From: Diaphorobacter caeni
GTDB lineage: Bacteria; Pseudomonadota; Gammaproteobacteria; Burkholderiales; Burkholderiaceae_C
Length of the DNA: 64,000 nt
Direction of reading: 5' to 3'
Assembly: GCF_015354245.1 (NCBI RefSeq)
Contig: NZ_JADKYZ010000009.1
Coordinates: forward strand, 248,001-312,000
Shown here: piece after piece, positions 14,260 through 23,233 of the stretch
How the letters are laid out: every line of letters starts with the position of its first letter
Numbering within the stretch: position 1 is the stretch's first letter
Position numbers and translations under genes: made by a program
The notes under the pieces: model-generated
Told to the model about the DNA's origin: nothing
The model's database searches: none
The model's input: the letters and a program-made list of their open reading frames with translations, nothing else

Positions 14260-14579
14260 GTGCGGACACCAAGCAAGTTTGCTCTGTCCGAATGAGTCCT
14301 GGCTTGATCAAGGAACTCAACGAACTAGCAGCAAAGAACCGCCGCAGCTTCAGTCGCGAAGTGGAGCATCGTCTTGAAGACGGTATGGGCGCGCTACAAA
14401 TCACAAAGCGAGACCAGTTCGCTATGCATGCACTTAGTGTGATGTGTGGGTCCAACGTCCGCGATACAGGCACCTTTGCCTCGCCCACAGGGCGCGAGAC
14501 GGTGGCGCAGATCTGCTACTTGATGGCAGACGAAATGATGAAGGAGTCAGCGCGGTGGGCTCAGGGAGTCGCATCATGA
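14256..14579 (+). CDS. Arc-like ribbon-helix-helix DNA-binding protein
   Basis: 107 residues. Residues 8-42 fit the Arc/MetJ fold: a short strand VCSVRMSPGLIKELNELA, then KNRRSFSREVEHRLEDG. Dimers of such proteins bind operators through the N-terminal strand. It is the second gene in the rightward operon, so it probably modulates early transcription. The C-terminal half is helical and unassigned. Confidence 0.78.
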   Translation: MSADTKQVCSVRMSPGLIKELNELAAKNRRSFSREVEHRLEDGMGALQITKRDQFAMHALSVMCGSNVRDTGTFASPTGRETVAQICYLMADEMMKESARWAQGVAS

Positions 14580-14857
14580 TTCCGACTTCCAACCTCATCA
14601 ACGCCGCCATCATCATGGCGATCATCAGCGTCATGTGCTGGGCGCAGGATGACGACGCCCGCGCCGATGCCAACACGCCCGACGTGCAGGCCATCGCCGA
14701 GCAGGAAGATGCCGACGCACTCAACTCACGCGAGTGGGCCGGGCAGCAGGTCTGCGGCCCAGACCGCACGGCAGTTTGGGATGACGACAAGTCCCTGCGC
14801 TGCCTGCGCAACGTGGACGCACCGCGCACCGTGACTGCATCAGGAGTGCAGCAATGA
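14576..14857 (+). CDS. Small phage protein with N-terminal membrane/signal segment
   Basis: 93 residues, with a hydrophobic stretch at residues 6-25 (LINAAIIMAIISVMCWAQ) followed by an acidic soluble part with two Cys. It is either anchored in the membrane or exported. Overlaps on both sides are ATGA type. No family is recognised. Confidence 0.6.
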   Translation: MIPTSNLINAAIIMAIISVMCWAQDDDARADANTPDVQAIAEQEDADALNSREWAGQQVCGPDRTAVWDDDKSLRCLRNVDAPRTVTASGVQQ

Positions 14858-15495
14858 AAGAGCGCCCGATCCTTTTCTCTGCGCCGATGATCCGCGCCAT
14901 TCTTGACGGTCAAAAAACGCAGACACGTCGCCTCGTTAAGGGTGAGCAGCCCTTGGGCCGCGACGGCTTCCACATCGTGTCCGCTGGCTTCCGTGACGAG
15001 AAGGTCGTCATGCACGAGGTGGAGCTGGACGCTGCCGTGTCCGAAGTCCTGTGGTCACAGGCTTGTCCGAATGGACGTCCCGGCGATCAGTTCTGGGTGC
15101 GCGAGTCCTGGGCGTTCGGGCTGGACGCGATCAGCAGCGCACGCGACGAAGACGCGCCAGTCGTGTTCGCTGCCGATGGTGAGCAAGCCCTGCGCAGCCG
15201 CCTGTGCGAACGCTGGCGCCCGAGCATCCACATGCCCCGCTGGGCCTCGCGCCTCAGTCTCGAGATCCACGGCATCCGCGTCGAGCGCCTGCAGGACATC
15301 AGCAGAAACGACGCGCTGGCCGAGGGCATCGTCCGGCATCCCGATGGCAGCTATGGCCTCGCCGACACCAGCCACTACCACAGCGACGACCCGCGCCAAA
15401 GCTTCTTCAGCCTGTGGGAATCGATCAACGGCGACGGCAGCGTGATGGCGAATCCATGGGTCTGGGTCTACGACTTTCGGGAGGTGCAGCCATGA
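14854..15495 (+). CDS. Phage ASCH/PUA-like domain protein
   Basis: 213 residues. The opening ILFSAPMIRAILDGQKTQTR and the later PGDQFWVRESW, with a WVWVYDF end, are hallmarks of a widespread phage protein related to ASCH/PUA-fold proteins. These are thought to bind nucleic acids or modified nucleotides. Its role in phage growth is not established. The call rests on pattern memory. Confidence 0.68.
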   Translation: MKERPILFSAPMIRAILDGQKTQTRRLVKGEQPLGRDGFHIVSAGFRDEKVVMHEVELDAAVSEVLWSQACPNGRPGDQFWVRESWAFGLDAISSARDEDAPVVFAADGEQALRSRLCERWRPSIHMPRWASRLSLEIHGIRVERLQDISRNDALAEGIVRHPDGSYGLADTSHYHSDDPRQSFFSLWESINGDGSVMANPWVWVYDFREVQP

Positions 15496-15578
15496 AGCTC
15501 GCCACTGCCCTCGCCTGCTGGTTCGCCTCGATCGCTGCATCCGTGGCGTTCGCCGCTGCCCACCTCTACCGCTTCTGA
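15492..15578 (+). CDS. 28-residue membrane peptide
   Basis: MKLATALACWFASIAASVAF and eight more residues, essentially one hydrophobic helix. The ATG overlaps the previous stop as ATGA. Small hydrophobic peptides at such positions are often missed. Function is unknown. Confidence 0.45.
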   Translation: MKLATALACWFASIAASVAFAAAHLYRF

Positions 15579-15586
15579 GACGCGCC

Positions 15587-15820
15587 ATGGAATGCCCCAC
15601 TGGAAAGGTGGTGCTCACCAGAGAACACGCCGAGGTGGCCGCCAAGCGCGGTCGCCGCCGGCGTGATAGCCGACTCGGCGAGTACCGGTGTCCTGTCTGC
15701 GGACAGTGGCACGTGGGCACGCCAAGCCGCAAAGACCAGGACCGCCGCATCCCCTTGCTGCGAAATACCGATCACCAACTGCACTTGAACTCAAACCATG
15801 AACACGACCACTCGAACTGA
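15587..15820 (+). CDS. Small basic zinc-finger-like phage protein
   Basis: 77 residues. The basic N-terminus (AAKRGRRRRDSRLGEYRCPV) leads into CPVCGQWHVG, a CxxC...H treble-clef-like element. The His/Asn-rich tail overlaps the start of recT by 23 bases. It is probably nucleic-acid binding. Confidence 0.6.
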   Translation: MECPTGKVVLTREHAEVAAKRGRRRRDSRLGEYRCPVCGQWHVGTPSRKDQDRRIPLLRNTDHQLHLNSNHEHDHSN

Positions 15821-16748
15821 AAACAACGCGTTGACGGTCTCGCCCCGTCAGCAATTCGACCTGAGCCCGCAGACCTTCGATCAAGCCATCACCTTCAGCG
15901 GCTACCTCGCCGACAGCGATCTGGTGCCCAAGGATTTCAAGGGCAAGCCGGGCAATTGCCTGATCGCCATGCAATGGGGCGCCGAGCTCGGTCTCAAGCC
16001 GCTGCAGGCGATCCAGAACATCGCCATCATCAACGGCCGTCCTGCGCTGTGGGGCGACGCCGTGATCGCTCTGGTGCGCAGCAGCCCGGCGTGCGAGTAC
16101 GTCATCGAGGAGAGCGACGGCAAAACCGCAATCTGCAAGGTCAAGCGCCGCGGCGAGCCGGAACAGTTCCGCTCGTACAGCATGGATGACGCCAAGCAGG
16201 CAGGCCTTCTGGGCAAGCAAGGTCCGTGGTCCCAGTACCCGAAGCGCATGCTGCAGCTGCGCGCCCGCGCCTTCGCACTGCGCGACGTGTTCCCAGATGT
16301 TCTGCGCGGCATGCCCGTAGCCGAAGAAGTCCGAGACGAACCCACTGAAAAATTCATGGGCCCCGTCGACGAGGTCACATCAGCGCCAACGCCAGCACCG
16401 CAGCTCGACCCTTACCCCACCGCCGATTTCGAGAAGAACCTGCCCGCCTGGCATCAGGCCATCGCAGCTGGCCGCGCCAGTGCCGACCAGATCATCGGCC
16501 GCGCCAAGACCAAGTACTCCCTCTCCCCGGATCAGGAAAACCTCATCCGCAACCGGCCCGCACCCGCAGCAACAGCTGATGCCGAAGAGCCTGCATGGGC
16601 CACCGCCGAGGAAATCGAAAAGCGGATGAACGCCGCCACCGACATGGACCAGCTGAACGACGCCGCCGCGCTGATCGATGGCGCGTCCTCCGCCGCGCGT
16701 GAACACCTCGAAGCGCTCTACGAATCCCGCCTCGCCGCACTCAACTGA
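15798..16748 (+). CDS. recT: RecT-family single-strand annealing protein
   Basis: 316 residues. The RecT core is at about residues 20-170: SPQTFDQAITFSGYLADSDL, NCLIAMQWGAELGLKPLQAI, a DDAKQAGLLGKQGPWSQYPK block and LRARAFALRDVFPDVL. The C-terminal 130 residues are a helical extension. The protein anneals complementary strands in phage recombination, working with the exonuclease encoded next. The gene pair recT-exonuclease is the standard order. Confidence 0.92.
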   Translation: MNTTTRTENNALTVSPRQQFDLSPQTFDQAITFSGYLADSDLVPKDFKGKPGNCLIAMQWGAELGLKPLQAIQNIAIINGRPALWGDAVIALVRSSPACEYVIEESDGKTAICKVKRRGEPEQFRSYSMDDAKQAGLLGKQGPWSQYPKRMLQLRARAFALRDVFPDVLRGMPVAEEVRDEPTEKFMGPVDEVTSAPTPAPQLDPYPTADFEKNLPAWHQAIAAGRASADQIIGRAKTKYSLSPDQENLIRNRPAPAATADAEEPAWATAEEIEKRMNAATDMDQLNDAAALIDGASSAAREHLEALYESRLAALN

Positions 16749-16761
16749 CAAGGACCCGACC

Positions 16762-18678
16762 ATGCAGACACACGACAACCTCGTTCAAGGCTCCCCCGAA
16801 TGGCACGCCTACCGCGCGCAGCACTTCAACGCCAGCGACGCGCCGGCCATGATGAGCTGCTCGCCCTACAAGACGCGCGAGCAGCTGCTGCGCGAAGTCG
16901 CTACCGGCATCGTGCCCGAGGTCGATGCAGCAACGCAGAAGATCTTCGACACCGGCCATCGTTTTGAAGAAAACGCTCGCACGCTGGCCGTGCAGATGCT
17001 CGGCGAGGAGCTGTTCCCCGTCGTCGGCTCCGATGGTGAACTGTCGGCCAGCCTGGACGGCCTGACTATGCTGGGCGAGACGATCTGGGAGCACAAGACG
17101 CTCAACAAAGATCTTCGAAAGGCGTTCGCAGACATCGAGACAATCGAGCCCGCGCATCGCAAGAGCGCTGGCGGCCGATGCCTGCCACTGCTCTATCGCG
17201 TGCAGATGGAGCAGCAGCTCGCGGTAGCTCAAGCTGACCAAGTGCTGTTCACGGCATCGAAGTGGGCCGACGACGGCACGCTGCTGGAAGTCCAGCACTG
17301 CTGGTACTTCCCGGATCTCGAGCTGCGCGGAAAGATCGTTGCGGGTTGGGCTCAGTTCAAGCTCGACTTGCAGTCCTTCAATCCGGCAACCGCTGACCCA
17401 GCGCCAAAGGTGGTGGCAGAAGTGGTCACCGACTTGCCCGTGGTCTACGCGCAGGTCCATGGCGAACTCACCCTCACCGACAACCTGCCCGACTTTGAGA
17501 AGGCTCTGCGTGTCTTCGTGGAACGCCGCCTGATCACATCCCCCGAGACAGATCAAGATTTCGCCAACCTCGAACAGCAGATCAAGACCCTGAAAAAGGC
17601 TGAGGATGCGCTCGATGCCTCGGAGGAGCAGGCGTTCTCGCAAACATCGGTGCTCTCGGCATTCAAACGCACCAAGGACATGCTGCGCACTCTGGCGCGA
17701 GAGCACCGATTGACGTCCGAAAAGCTGCTGTCCACCGAGAAGGATCGCATCAAACTCGCCCAGGTGCAACGCGGCAGACAAGCGCTGGCAGATCACATCG
17801 CCGCGTTGAACAAGCGCCTCGGCAAGCCCTACATGCCCACCATCTCCAACGACTTCGCGGGCGCCATCAAAAACAAGCGCACCGTCGAAAGCCTGAAATC
17901 GTCTATCAACGCCGAACTGGCGCGCGCGAAGATCGCCGCCAACGAAGCCGCCGACCTGATCCAGTTGAACCTGAACACGCTGCGCGAGATCGCCAGCCAG
18001 CACGCATTCCTGTTCGCCGACACCGCGCAGCTGGTGCTCAAGACCAATGACGACGTGGCCACGTTGGCGCGTGCACGCATCGCCGAGCACGACGCCAAGG
18101 AAGCGGCACGCCTCGATGCCGAGCGCGAGAAGATCCGCCGCGAGGAACAGGAGCGAGCCGATCGCGAGGCCCGCGCACGTCTTGAGCAGCAGCAACGTGA
18201 AGAGCAGCGTTTGCGCGACGAAGCTGCTGCCGCTGATGCACAGCTGCGCGCAGACGCCATCCGCGCCGAACAGGAGGCCCAGGCAGGAATCGCTGAAGCG
18301 CGCGCCACGGAAGCGCTGCCCGCAGCGATTCTCAACGATCTGAGCAGTCTCGCGCGTGACGTGCGCGCTGATGTCGTTGCAGGTGTCGATGCACGCCAAG
18401 CGATCAGCACCGCGCAGCGCACCTCGGCCGTCGCTCCTGCCGCTGCGTCGGCAGCGCCAACAGGGACGCCCACGTTGAAGATCGGCGTAATCAATGAGCG
18501 CCTGCAGGTGTTCAAGATCTCCGAAGAAGGTCTGAACACGCTCGGCATCACGCCCGCGGCGCGCGAACGCGGCAACCCGCTCTATCACGAGATCCAGTTC
18601 CCCGCTATCTGCGCAGCAGCGATCGAGCACCTGAGCGCCGTCGCCGAGCGGTACTTGGACGAACGCGCATCAGCCTGA
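16762..18678 (+). CDS. YqaJ/lambda-exonuclease-type recombinase nuclease with long coiled-coil extension
   Basis: 638 residues from the ATG at 16762 (AAGGA upstream). The N-terminal 220 residues are the YqaJ/Exo nuclease: GSPEWHAYRAQHFNASDAPA, a Glu-rich FEENARTL segment, then DGLTMLGETIWEHKT with the D...ExK active site, and RVQMEQQLAV. The rest is mostly helical, with a long charged coiled coil near residues 455-525 (EREKIRREEQERADREARAR) and a small C-terminal domain. This is about twice the size of lambda Exo, as in many Burkholderiales prophages. It degrades 5' strands for RecT. Confidence 0.88.
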   Translation: MQTHDNLVQGSPEWHAYRAQHFNASDAPAMMSCSPYKTREQLLREVATGIVPEVDAATQKIFDTGHRFEENARTLAVQMLGEELFPVVGSDGELSASLDGLTMLGETIWEHKTLNKDLRKAFADIETIEPAHRKSAGGRCLPLLYRVQMEQQLAVAQADQVLFTASKWADDGTLLEVQHCWYFPDLELRGKIVAGWAQFKLDLQSFNPATADPAPKVVAEVVTDLPVVYAQVHGELTLTDNLPDFEKALRVFVERRLITSPETDQDFANLEQQIKTLKKAEDALDASEEQAFSQTSVLSAFKRTKDMLRTLAREHRLTSEKLLSTEKDRIKLAQVQRGRQALADHIAALNKRLGKPYMPTISNDFAGAIKNKRTVESLKSSINAELARAKIAANEAADLIQLNLNTLREIASQHAFLFADTAQLVLKTNDDVATLARARIAEHDAKEAARLDAEREKIRREEQERADREARARLEQQQREEQRLRDEAAAADAQLRADAIRAEQEAQAGIAEARATEALPAAILNDLSSLARDVRADVVAGVDARQAISTAQRTSAVAPAAASAAPTGTPTLKIGVINERLQVFKISEEGLNTLGITPAARERGNPLYHEIQFPAICAAAIEHLSAVAERYLDERASA

Positions 18679-18746
18679 TCACCCCGGTCGAAAGCGTCCT
18701 GATGGATGCCGGTAGGCCACCTCCAATTCAACTTGAAAAAATCAAC

Positions 18747-19373
18747 ATGACCACCGCAATCTTCTTCGACACAGAGACATCCGGCCTGCCGCTCTTCAGC
18801 GAGCCCTCGGAACATCCTGCCCAGCCGCACATCGTCCAGCTCGCCGCCTGCCTCGTCGACCTCGACACACGCAAGACCTTGGCCAGCATGGACGTGATCA
18901 TCAAGCCCGACGGCTGGACGATCCCCGACGAGGTCGCCAAGATACACGGCATCACGACCGAGAAGGCCGTGGACCTCGGTGTTCACGAAGACCTGGCACT
19001 CGAGATGTTCCTCGGCATGTGGGCCGGCCGCCCGCGCATCGCGCACAACGAATCGTTCGATGCCCGCATCATCCGCATTGCACAGCACCGCTTCACCACG
19101 GTCTGCGACGACCAGCAGCGCGACAACTGGAAAGCAGGCAAGACCGAGTGCACTCAGATCCTCTCGACGCCGATCCTCAAGCTGCCGCCCACCGCGAAGA
19201 TGATCGCTGCACGTCGCAATCACCACAAGAGCGCGAACCTCGGCGAGGCATACAAGTTCTTCACCGGCAAGGATCTGGTGGATGCGCACAGCGCCATGGC
19301 AGATGTGCAGGCATGCATGGCGGTTTATTTTGCGATCAAGGATCAAGCCGCAGTCGGAAAGGCGTTCGCATGA
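18747..19373 (+). CDS. DEDDh 3'-5' exonuclease (DnaQ/ExoX-like)
   Basis: 208 residues from the ATG at 18747. Exo I FFDTETSGLP, Exo II AHNESFDARI and Exo III AHSAMADVQA supply the D, E, D, H and D residues. It belongs to the ExoX/DnaQ superfamily and probably trims 3' ends during phage recombination or removes mismatches. It overlaps the methyltransferase gene as ATGA. Confidence 0.88.
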   Translation: MTTAIFFDTETSGLPLFSEPSEHPAQPHIVQLAACLVDLDTRKTLASMDVIIKPDGWTIPDEVAKIHGITTEKAVDLGVHEDLALEMFLGMWAGRPRIAHNESFDARIIRIAQHRFTTVCDDQQRDNWKAGKTECTQILSTPILKLPPTAKMIAARRNHHKSANLGEAYKFFTGKDLVDAHSAMADVQACMAVYFAIKDQAAVGKAFA

Positions 19374-21292
19374 TCGCGCAGGAAATCACCCACTTCCACC
19401 TGTTCGGCGGCGCGGGCTCCGGCGCTGCCGGTTTCAACGACGCCACGCCCGACATCGGCACGATCAAGGGCCGCATGCGTTGCGTCGGCGGCATTGATGT
19501 TGACGCCCGCGCCTGCGCCGACTTCAAAACCATGACCGGCGTGCCGCAGGCGTGCGTCGATCTGTTCGACATCGAGCAGTACAAGGCCTGGCACGGGCAC
19601 ATGCCGCCGCCGGGTTGGGTCGAGGCCTCGGCCGACACGGTTCGCCAAGCGGCTCACGGCTACATGCCCGACATCGTTTTCCTGTCGGCACCCTGCAAAG
19701 GCTTCAGCGGGCTGCTCGCCGCCGCGCACGCATCGACCGTCAAGTACCAGGCGCTCAATCAGCTCACGCTGCGCGGCGTATGGCTCATGCTCGAGGCCTT
19801 TGCCGACAACCCGCCAGGCCTGATCATTTTCGAGAACGTGCCACGCATTGCGACGCGCGGCCGCCATCTGCTGGATCAGATCATCAGCATGCTGCAGCAC
19901 TACGGCTATGCAACGGCCGAGACGACACACGACTGCGGCGAGCTCGGTGATGGCCTCGCGCAAAGCCGTCGCCGCTTCCTGCTCGTCGCGCGCCACGCCA
20001 AGAAGGTTCCGCCGTTTCTCTACGAGCCGCCCCGCCGCGCGCTGCGCTCGGTCGGTGAAGTACTCGGCCACATGCCGCTGCCCGGTGATCCTCTCGGCGG
20101 TCCGATGCACCGCATGCCGGCGCTGCAGTGGAAGACGTGGGTACGCCTCGCATTCGTGGAGGCTGGCAGCGACTGGCGCAGTCTCGGTCGTCTCGCTGTT
20201 GAGAATGGACATCTCCGCGATTACCTCGTAGTGCCCGAGATGCACGGCGGCATGCTGGGTGTGAATCGCTGGAACGAGCATACAGGTACAGTCACGAGCA
20301 GAGGCCTGCCCACCAATGGCAACTTCGCCATCGCAGATCCTCGATTCGAACAGTCCGCAAAATGGAAGGACGGACAAGCGCTGGGAGTGCGCCGCTGGGA
20401 AGAGTCGACCGGTACAGTCGCTGGCCAGCAGGGTCCGCTTCAGGGCGCGTACAGCGTCGCCGACCCGCGCCACGACGGCCCGGCCAAGCACTCGAATGAG
20501 TTCCGCATTGTCCAGTGGGACCGCGCAGCGCGAGCAGTGACGAGTGCCCACGGCACCGGGCAGGCCATTGCCGACCCGCGCCAGGCGGGCGAGGCCTTCG
20601 CCAAGTATGCGGTGACCGCTTACGACCAAGCGGCCGGCACCGTGATCGCGGGCAGCACCACGGGTCAAGGCGCTTTCGCTGTTGCCGATCCACGGCCCGG
20701 CATGCAGCGCACGAAAGGCGATGCTTTCCATGGCGGCGGTCACTATGGCGTCGTGCGGTATGCCGAATCCTCGGGCGCCGTGAGCGCGTCGGCGTGCCAT
20801 GACAACGGACCATGGTGCGTCGCTGACCCACGCGTTCCAGACGGCGTTCCAGCAGAATCGTTGACTGGCGCGGTTTCCGCTGCAGTTGGAACACAACTGG
20901 AACGCAGCGTTGTGAAAAATGTTCCAGCAATGCCTGCACCCAACGACAAGCTCGTGGCTCGCATTCAATCGCTGGACGGCACCTGGCATCGCCCCTTCAC
21001 GACACTCGAGCTCGCGGCTCTGCAGAGCTTCATCGACCCCGAAGAGTACTTCGCAGCCACCGGCCCGGCGGCGCGCGGCGAACAGTTCGTGCTCGACGGC
21101 GGAAGCGATCAGCGCTGGCGCGAAGCCATCGGAAACGCTGTCCCGAGAAAGGCGGCCAAGGCCATCGGCACGGTGATGGGACAGACCATCCTGCTGGCGC
21201 GCAATGGCGAGACCTTCGTCCTCGGCAGCACACCGATTTGGGTGCAGCCGATGGTGGCGGCGATCAGTGTGGCACAGGGAGCGCAGCAATGA
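19370..21292 (+). CDS. Phage C5-cytosine DNA methyltransferase with internal repeats
   Basis: 640 residues. Motif I is HFHLFGGAGSGAAGF, motif IV SAPCKGFSG with catalytic Cys109, motif VI FENVPRI with Glu155, motif VIII QSRRRFLLV and motif X IGNAVPRKAA. Between VIII and IX, about residues 285-490 hold five degenerate repeats of roughly 40 residues, each ending in (V/I)ADPR and containing a W/Y-D-x3-G-TV core. This region replaces an ordinary target-recognition domain. It probably protects phage DNA from host restriction; no cognate endonuclease is nearby. Confidence 0.9.
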   Translation: MIAQEITHFHLFGGAGSGAAGFNDATPDIGTIKGRMRCVGGIDVDARACADFKTMTGVPQACVDLFDIEQYKAWHGHMPPPGWVEASADTVRQAAHGYMPDIVFLSAPCKGFSGLLAAAHASTVKYQALNQLTLRGVWLMLEAFADNPPGLIIFENVPRIATRGRHLLDQIISMLQHYGYATAETTHDCGELGDGLAQSRRRFLLVARHAKKVPPFLYEPPRRALRSVGEVLGHMPLPGDPLGGPMHRMPALQWKTWVRLAFVEAGSDWRSLGRLAVENGHLRDYLVVPEMHGGMLGVNRWNEHTGTVTSRGLPTNGNFAIADPRFEQSAKWKDGQALGVRRWEESTGTVAGQQGPLQGAYSVADPRHDGPAKHSNEFRIVQWDRAARAVTSAHGTGQAIADPRQAGEAFAKYAVTAYDQAAGTVIAGSTTGQGAFAVADPRPGMQRTKGDAFHGGGHYGVVRYAESSGAVSASACHDNGPWCVADPRVPDGVPAESLTGAVSAAVGTQLERSVVKNVPAMPAPNDKLVARIQSLDGTWHRPFTTLELAALQSFIDPEEYFAATGPAARGEQFVLDGGSDQRWREAIGNAVPRKAAKAIGTVMGQTILLARNGETFVLGSTPIWVQPMVAAISVAQGAQQ

Positions 21293-21513
21293 CCACCGCC
21301 GCATTCACCGCCCTCGCCCCACACATCGGCCGCGCACTCGCTGAGGTGAAGAACACCCACTGCGCGCCGCCCACCTACCGCCCGGCTGACGCGCTCACCG
21401 GTCACATGACGTGTCCGCGGTGCCAGAGCCGTTTGAACTACACCGTCAGCGCCGAAGGCGTCACATCTGGCCGCTGCGTCGCTGCCCGTTGCATTCGATG
21501 GAGCAATCAATGA
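21289..21513 (+). CDS. 74-residue phage zinc-ribbon protein
   Basis: Contains MTCPRCQSRLNYTVSAEG and SGRCVAARCIRW: two Cys pairs in a short ribbon typical of small phage regulators or Com-like translational factors. Overlaps on both sides are ATGA type. Genes of this kind often sit next to phage methyltransferases; a Com-like role is only a suggestion. Confidence 0.6.
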   Translation: MTTAAFTALAPHIGRALAEVKNTHCAPPTYRPADALTGHMTCPRCQSRLNYTVSAEGVTSGRCVAARCIRWSNQ

Positions 21514-22379
21514 CCAAAGACATGATCGACAAAGAAGCACTCACCACTCTGATTGCTGAGCACCTGGAGGGCACATACCACTGCAACCGCGTTTGGGATG
21601 CTTGGAACGTCGGAACGATGAGCGAAGAAGACTTCGAGCCTGTGGGCGAATCCGACACCCCTGGCGAGATCGCGGACGCCATCATCGCCAAACTCGACGC
21701 AGGCCGCGCAGCCCGAGCGCAGACACCCGCTGCAGTGGAGCCGGTGGCGTGGCTACACACGAACAGGCTGGGCGGCGTTCAAGTGTTTACCACCGAGCCG
21801 CCGCCGGGCTTGAAGGAGCGTTGCCAGCCTTTGTTTACCACCACCAAGGCAGAGCCTGCGCCAGATGCACAAACGATCGAAGATGCCCAACTCTGGCGCG
21901 ATCACGTCGGCAAGCTCGATGCTCTTGTGACGTACTGCCCAACGTGCTGCGGGGGCTTCACCGCGAAGGCTGATATGAGCCGCGACGAAGTGATCTTTGA
22001 TTGCGGTAAGACGGCTGGCCGCGTACTCGCCACCAAGGCATCCCCTGCGGATGCGCTAGATGCTCTCTCGCAAGCGGCGCGCGACGTGGTTGCGGAGCGC
22101 CAGCGGCAGATCAGCGTCAAGGGTTGGACGTCGGAGAATGACGACGAGCACGTAAACGACGAGATCGCAGCGTTGACATGTTTCTACGCGATGCCCGAGG
22201 GCGTGCGCGAATGGTCGGCGGCCGAAACTGGCTATGGCGACACATGGGGCGATGCAATAGTGCCGCTCGGCTGGGATGTCGACACGGGAGACCGTCGACG
22301 CGAGCTGGTCAAGTCAGCCGCGCTCAGCCTTGCCGAGATTGAGCGCCTCGACCGCACACAGAAAGGCGGCGCCGCATGA
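21510..22379 (+). CDS. Phage protein with conserved C-terminal domain, function unknown
   Basis: 289 residues. The C-terminal 100 residues (AERQRQISVKGWTSENDDEH, then RRELVKSAALSLAEIERLDR) are a module I recognise from many prophage proteins of unknown function. The middle has a YCPTCCGGF Cys cluster. The N-terminal part is variable. It overlaps both neighbours by 4 bases. Confidence 0.65.
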   Translation: MTKDMIDKEALTTLIAEHLEGTYHCNRVWDAWNVGTMSEEDFEPVGESDTPGEIADAIIAKLDAGRAARAQTPAAVEPVAWLHTNRLGGVQVFTTEPPPGLKERCQPLFTTTKAEPAPDAQTIEDAQLWRDHVGKLDALVTYCPTCCGGFTAKADMSRDEVIFDCGKTAGRVLATKASPADALDALSQAARDVVAERQRQISVKGWTSENDDEHVNDEIAALTCFYAMPEGVREWSAAETGYGDTWGDAIVPLGWDVDTGDRRRELVKSAALSLAEIERLDRTQKGGAA

Positions 22380-22750
22380 AAACAATGACCCTCCAAGAAT
22401 TTCAGGCTGCCTGTCAGGCCCAAGCTTCAAATCGCGAGCAGATCGTGTTCAGGTGCCCGATGTGCGGCACCATGCAATCGGCTCAACAACTGATCGCTGC
22501 TGGTGCAGGCGCAGACTTCGGCGCCGTGGAACGCTACCTTGGTTTTTCGTGCATCGGCCGCTTCACCGGTGCCGAATCTCCGCGCCGCGATCCCGATGGG
22601 CGGCCCTGCAATTGGACGCTGGGCGGCCTACTCCAAACGCACCGCATGGAGGTGGTCACGACCGACGGCAAACATCATCCGCACTTCGAGCTGGCAACAA
22701 ATGTTGAGGCTGAAATGCATCGAGCCGCACTGGCAGGATCGTCGATATGA
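22376..22750 (+). CDS. VVA0879-family phage protein
   Basis: 124 residues. FRCPMCGTMQSAQQLIAAGA, GFSCIGRFTGAESPRR, CNWTLGGLLQTH and HPHFELAT are the recurring blocks of this small prophage family. The CxxC pair suggests zinc binding. Function is unknown. Confidence 0.72.
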   Translation: MKTMTLQEFQAACQAQASNREQIVFRCPMCGTMQSAQQLIAAGAGADFGAVERYLGFSCIGRFTGAESPRRDPDGRPCNWTLGGLLQTHRMEVVTTDGKHHPHFELATNVEAEMHRAALAGSSI

Positions 22751-22956
22751 ACACCTCATTCCTCGGCATCCAACAATGGACGGTAGCCCGCTTTCCCAAC
22801 GGCTCATGGACAGTCGGCGGAGCGCCCGATTCGCAGCGGCTCAAGGACTGCGAAGTGTTCCAGGTGTGGGCGAGCAGTCGCCAGCAAGCCAAAGACAAAG
22901 CCCAATTGCGCAGAAATTACCGACTCAAACAACAGCGGGAGGCCCAGCATGGCTGA
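22747..22956 (+). CDS. 69-residue phage protein of unknown function
   Basis: Begins MNTSFLGIQQWTVARFPNGS and ends in a basic helix (AQLRRNYRLKQQREAQHG). Overlaps both neighbours. No family is recognised. Confidence 0.55.
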   Translation: MNTSFLGIQQWTVARFPNGSWTVGGAPDSQRLKDCEVFQVWASSRQQAKDKAQLRRNYRLKQQREAQHG

Positions 22957-23233
22957 ATTGTCAGCATATCTGTCCGACGCGGAAATCGATGATATCTGCG
23001 CCCCGCTTCAGGTAGGCGCCGCCAAGTGCAAGCACCTGCAGCGGCTCGGGCTCATCGTGAAGCGCAAGGCCAATGGTCGACCTCTTGTCGCGCGTGCAGA
23101 ATTCGAACGTGTCATGACCGGCGGTCAACTCATCGATCAGGAAACAAAATCAAGCACGTCGCAACCCGACGTTGTAGGCCTTCAGGACTTCTTCCAAAAG
23201 CGAAAAAATGGGACGCGCACGCAAGGACGGTGA
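22949..23233 (+). CDS. DUF4224 protein, integrase-linked (excisionase-like position)
   Basis: 94 residues. LSDAEIDDICAPLQVGAAKC followed by LQRLGLIVKRKANGRPLV is the DUF4224 pattern, a short winged-helix-like domain nearly always found just before the integrase in Burkholderiales and pseudomonad prophages. It overlaps the integrase gene by 26 bases. Position suggests directionality control, though that is not proven for the family. Confidence 0.75.
   Translation: MAELSAYLSDAEIDDICAPLQVGAAKCKHLQRLGLIVKRKANGRPLVARAEFERVMTGGQLIDQETKSSTSQPDVVGLQDFFQKRKNGTRTQGR

Noticed and set aside
16741-18630. 629-codon open frame on the minus strand
   Set aside because: Antisense to the YqaJ-type nuclease gene, which has clear motifs. 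High-GC shadow.
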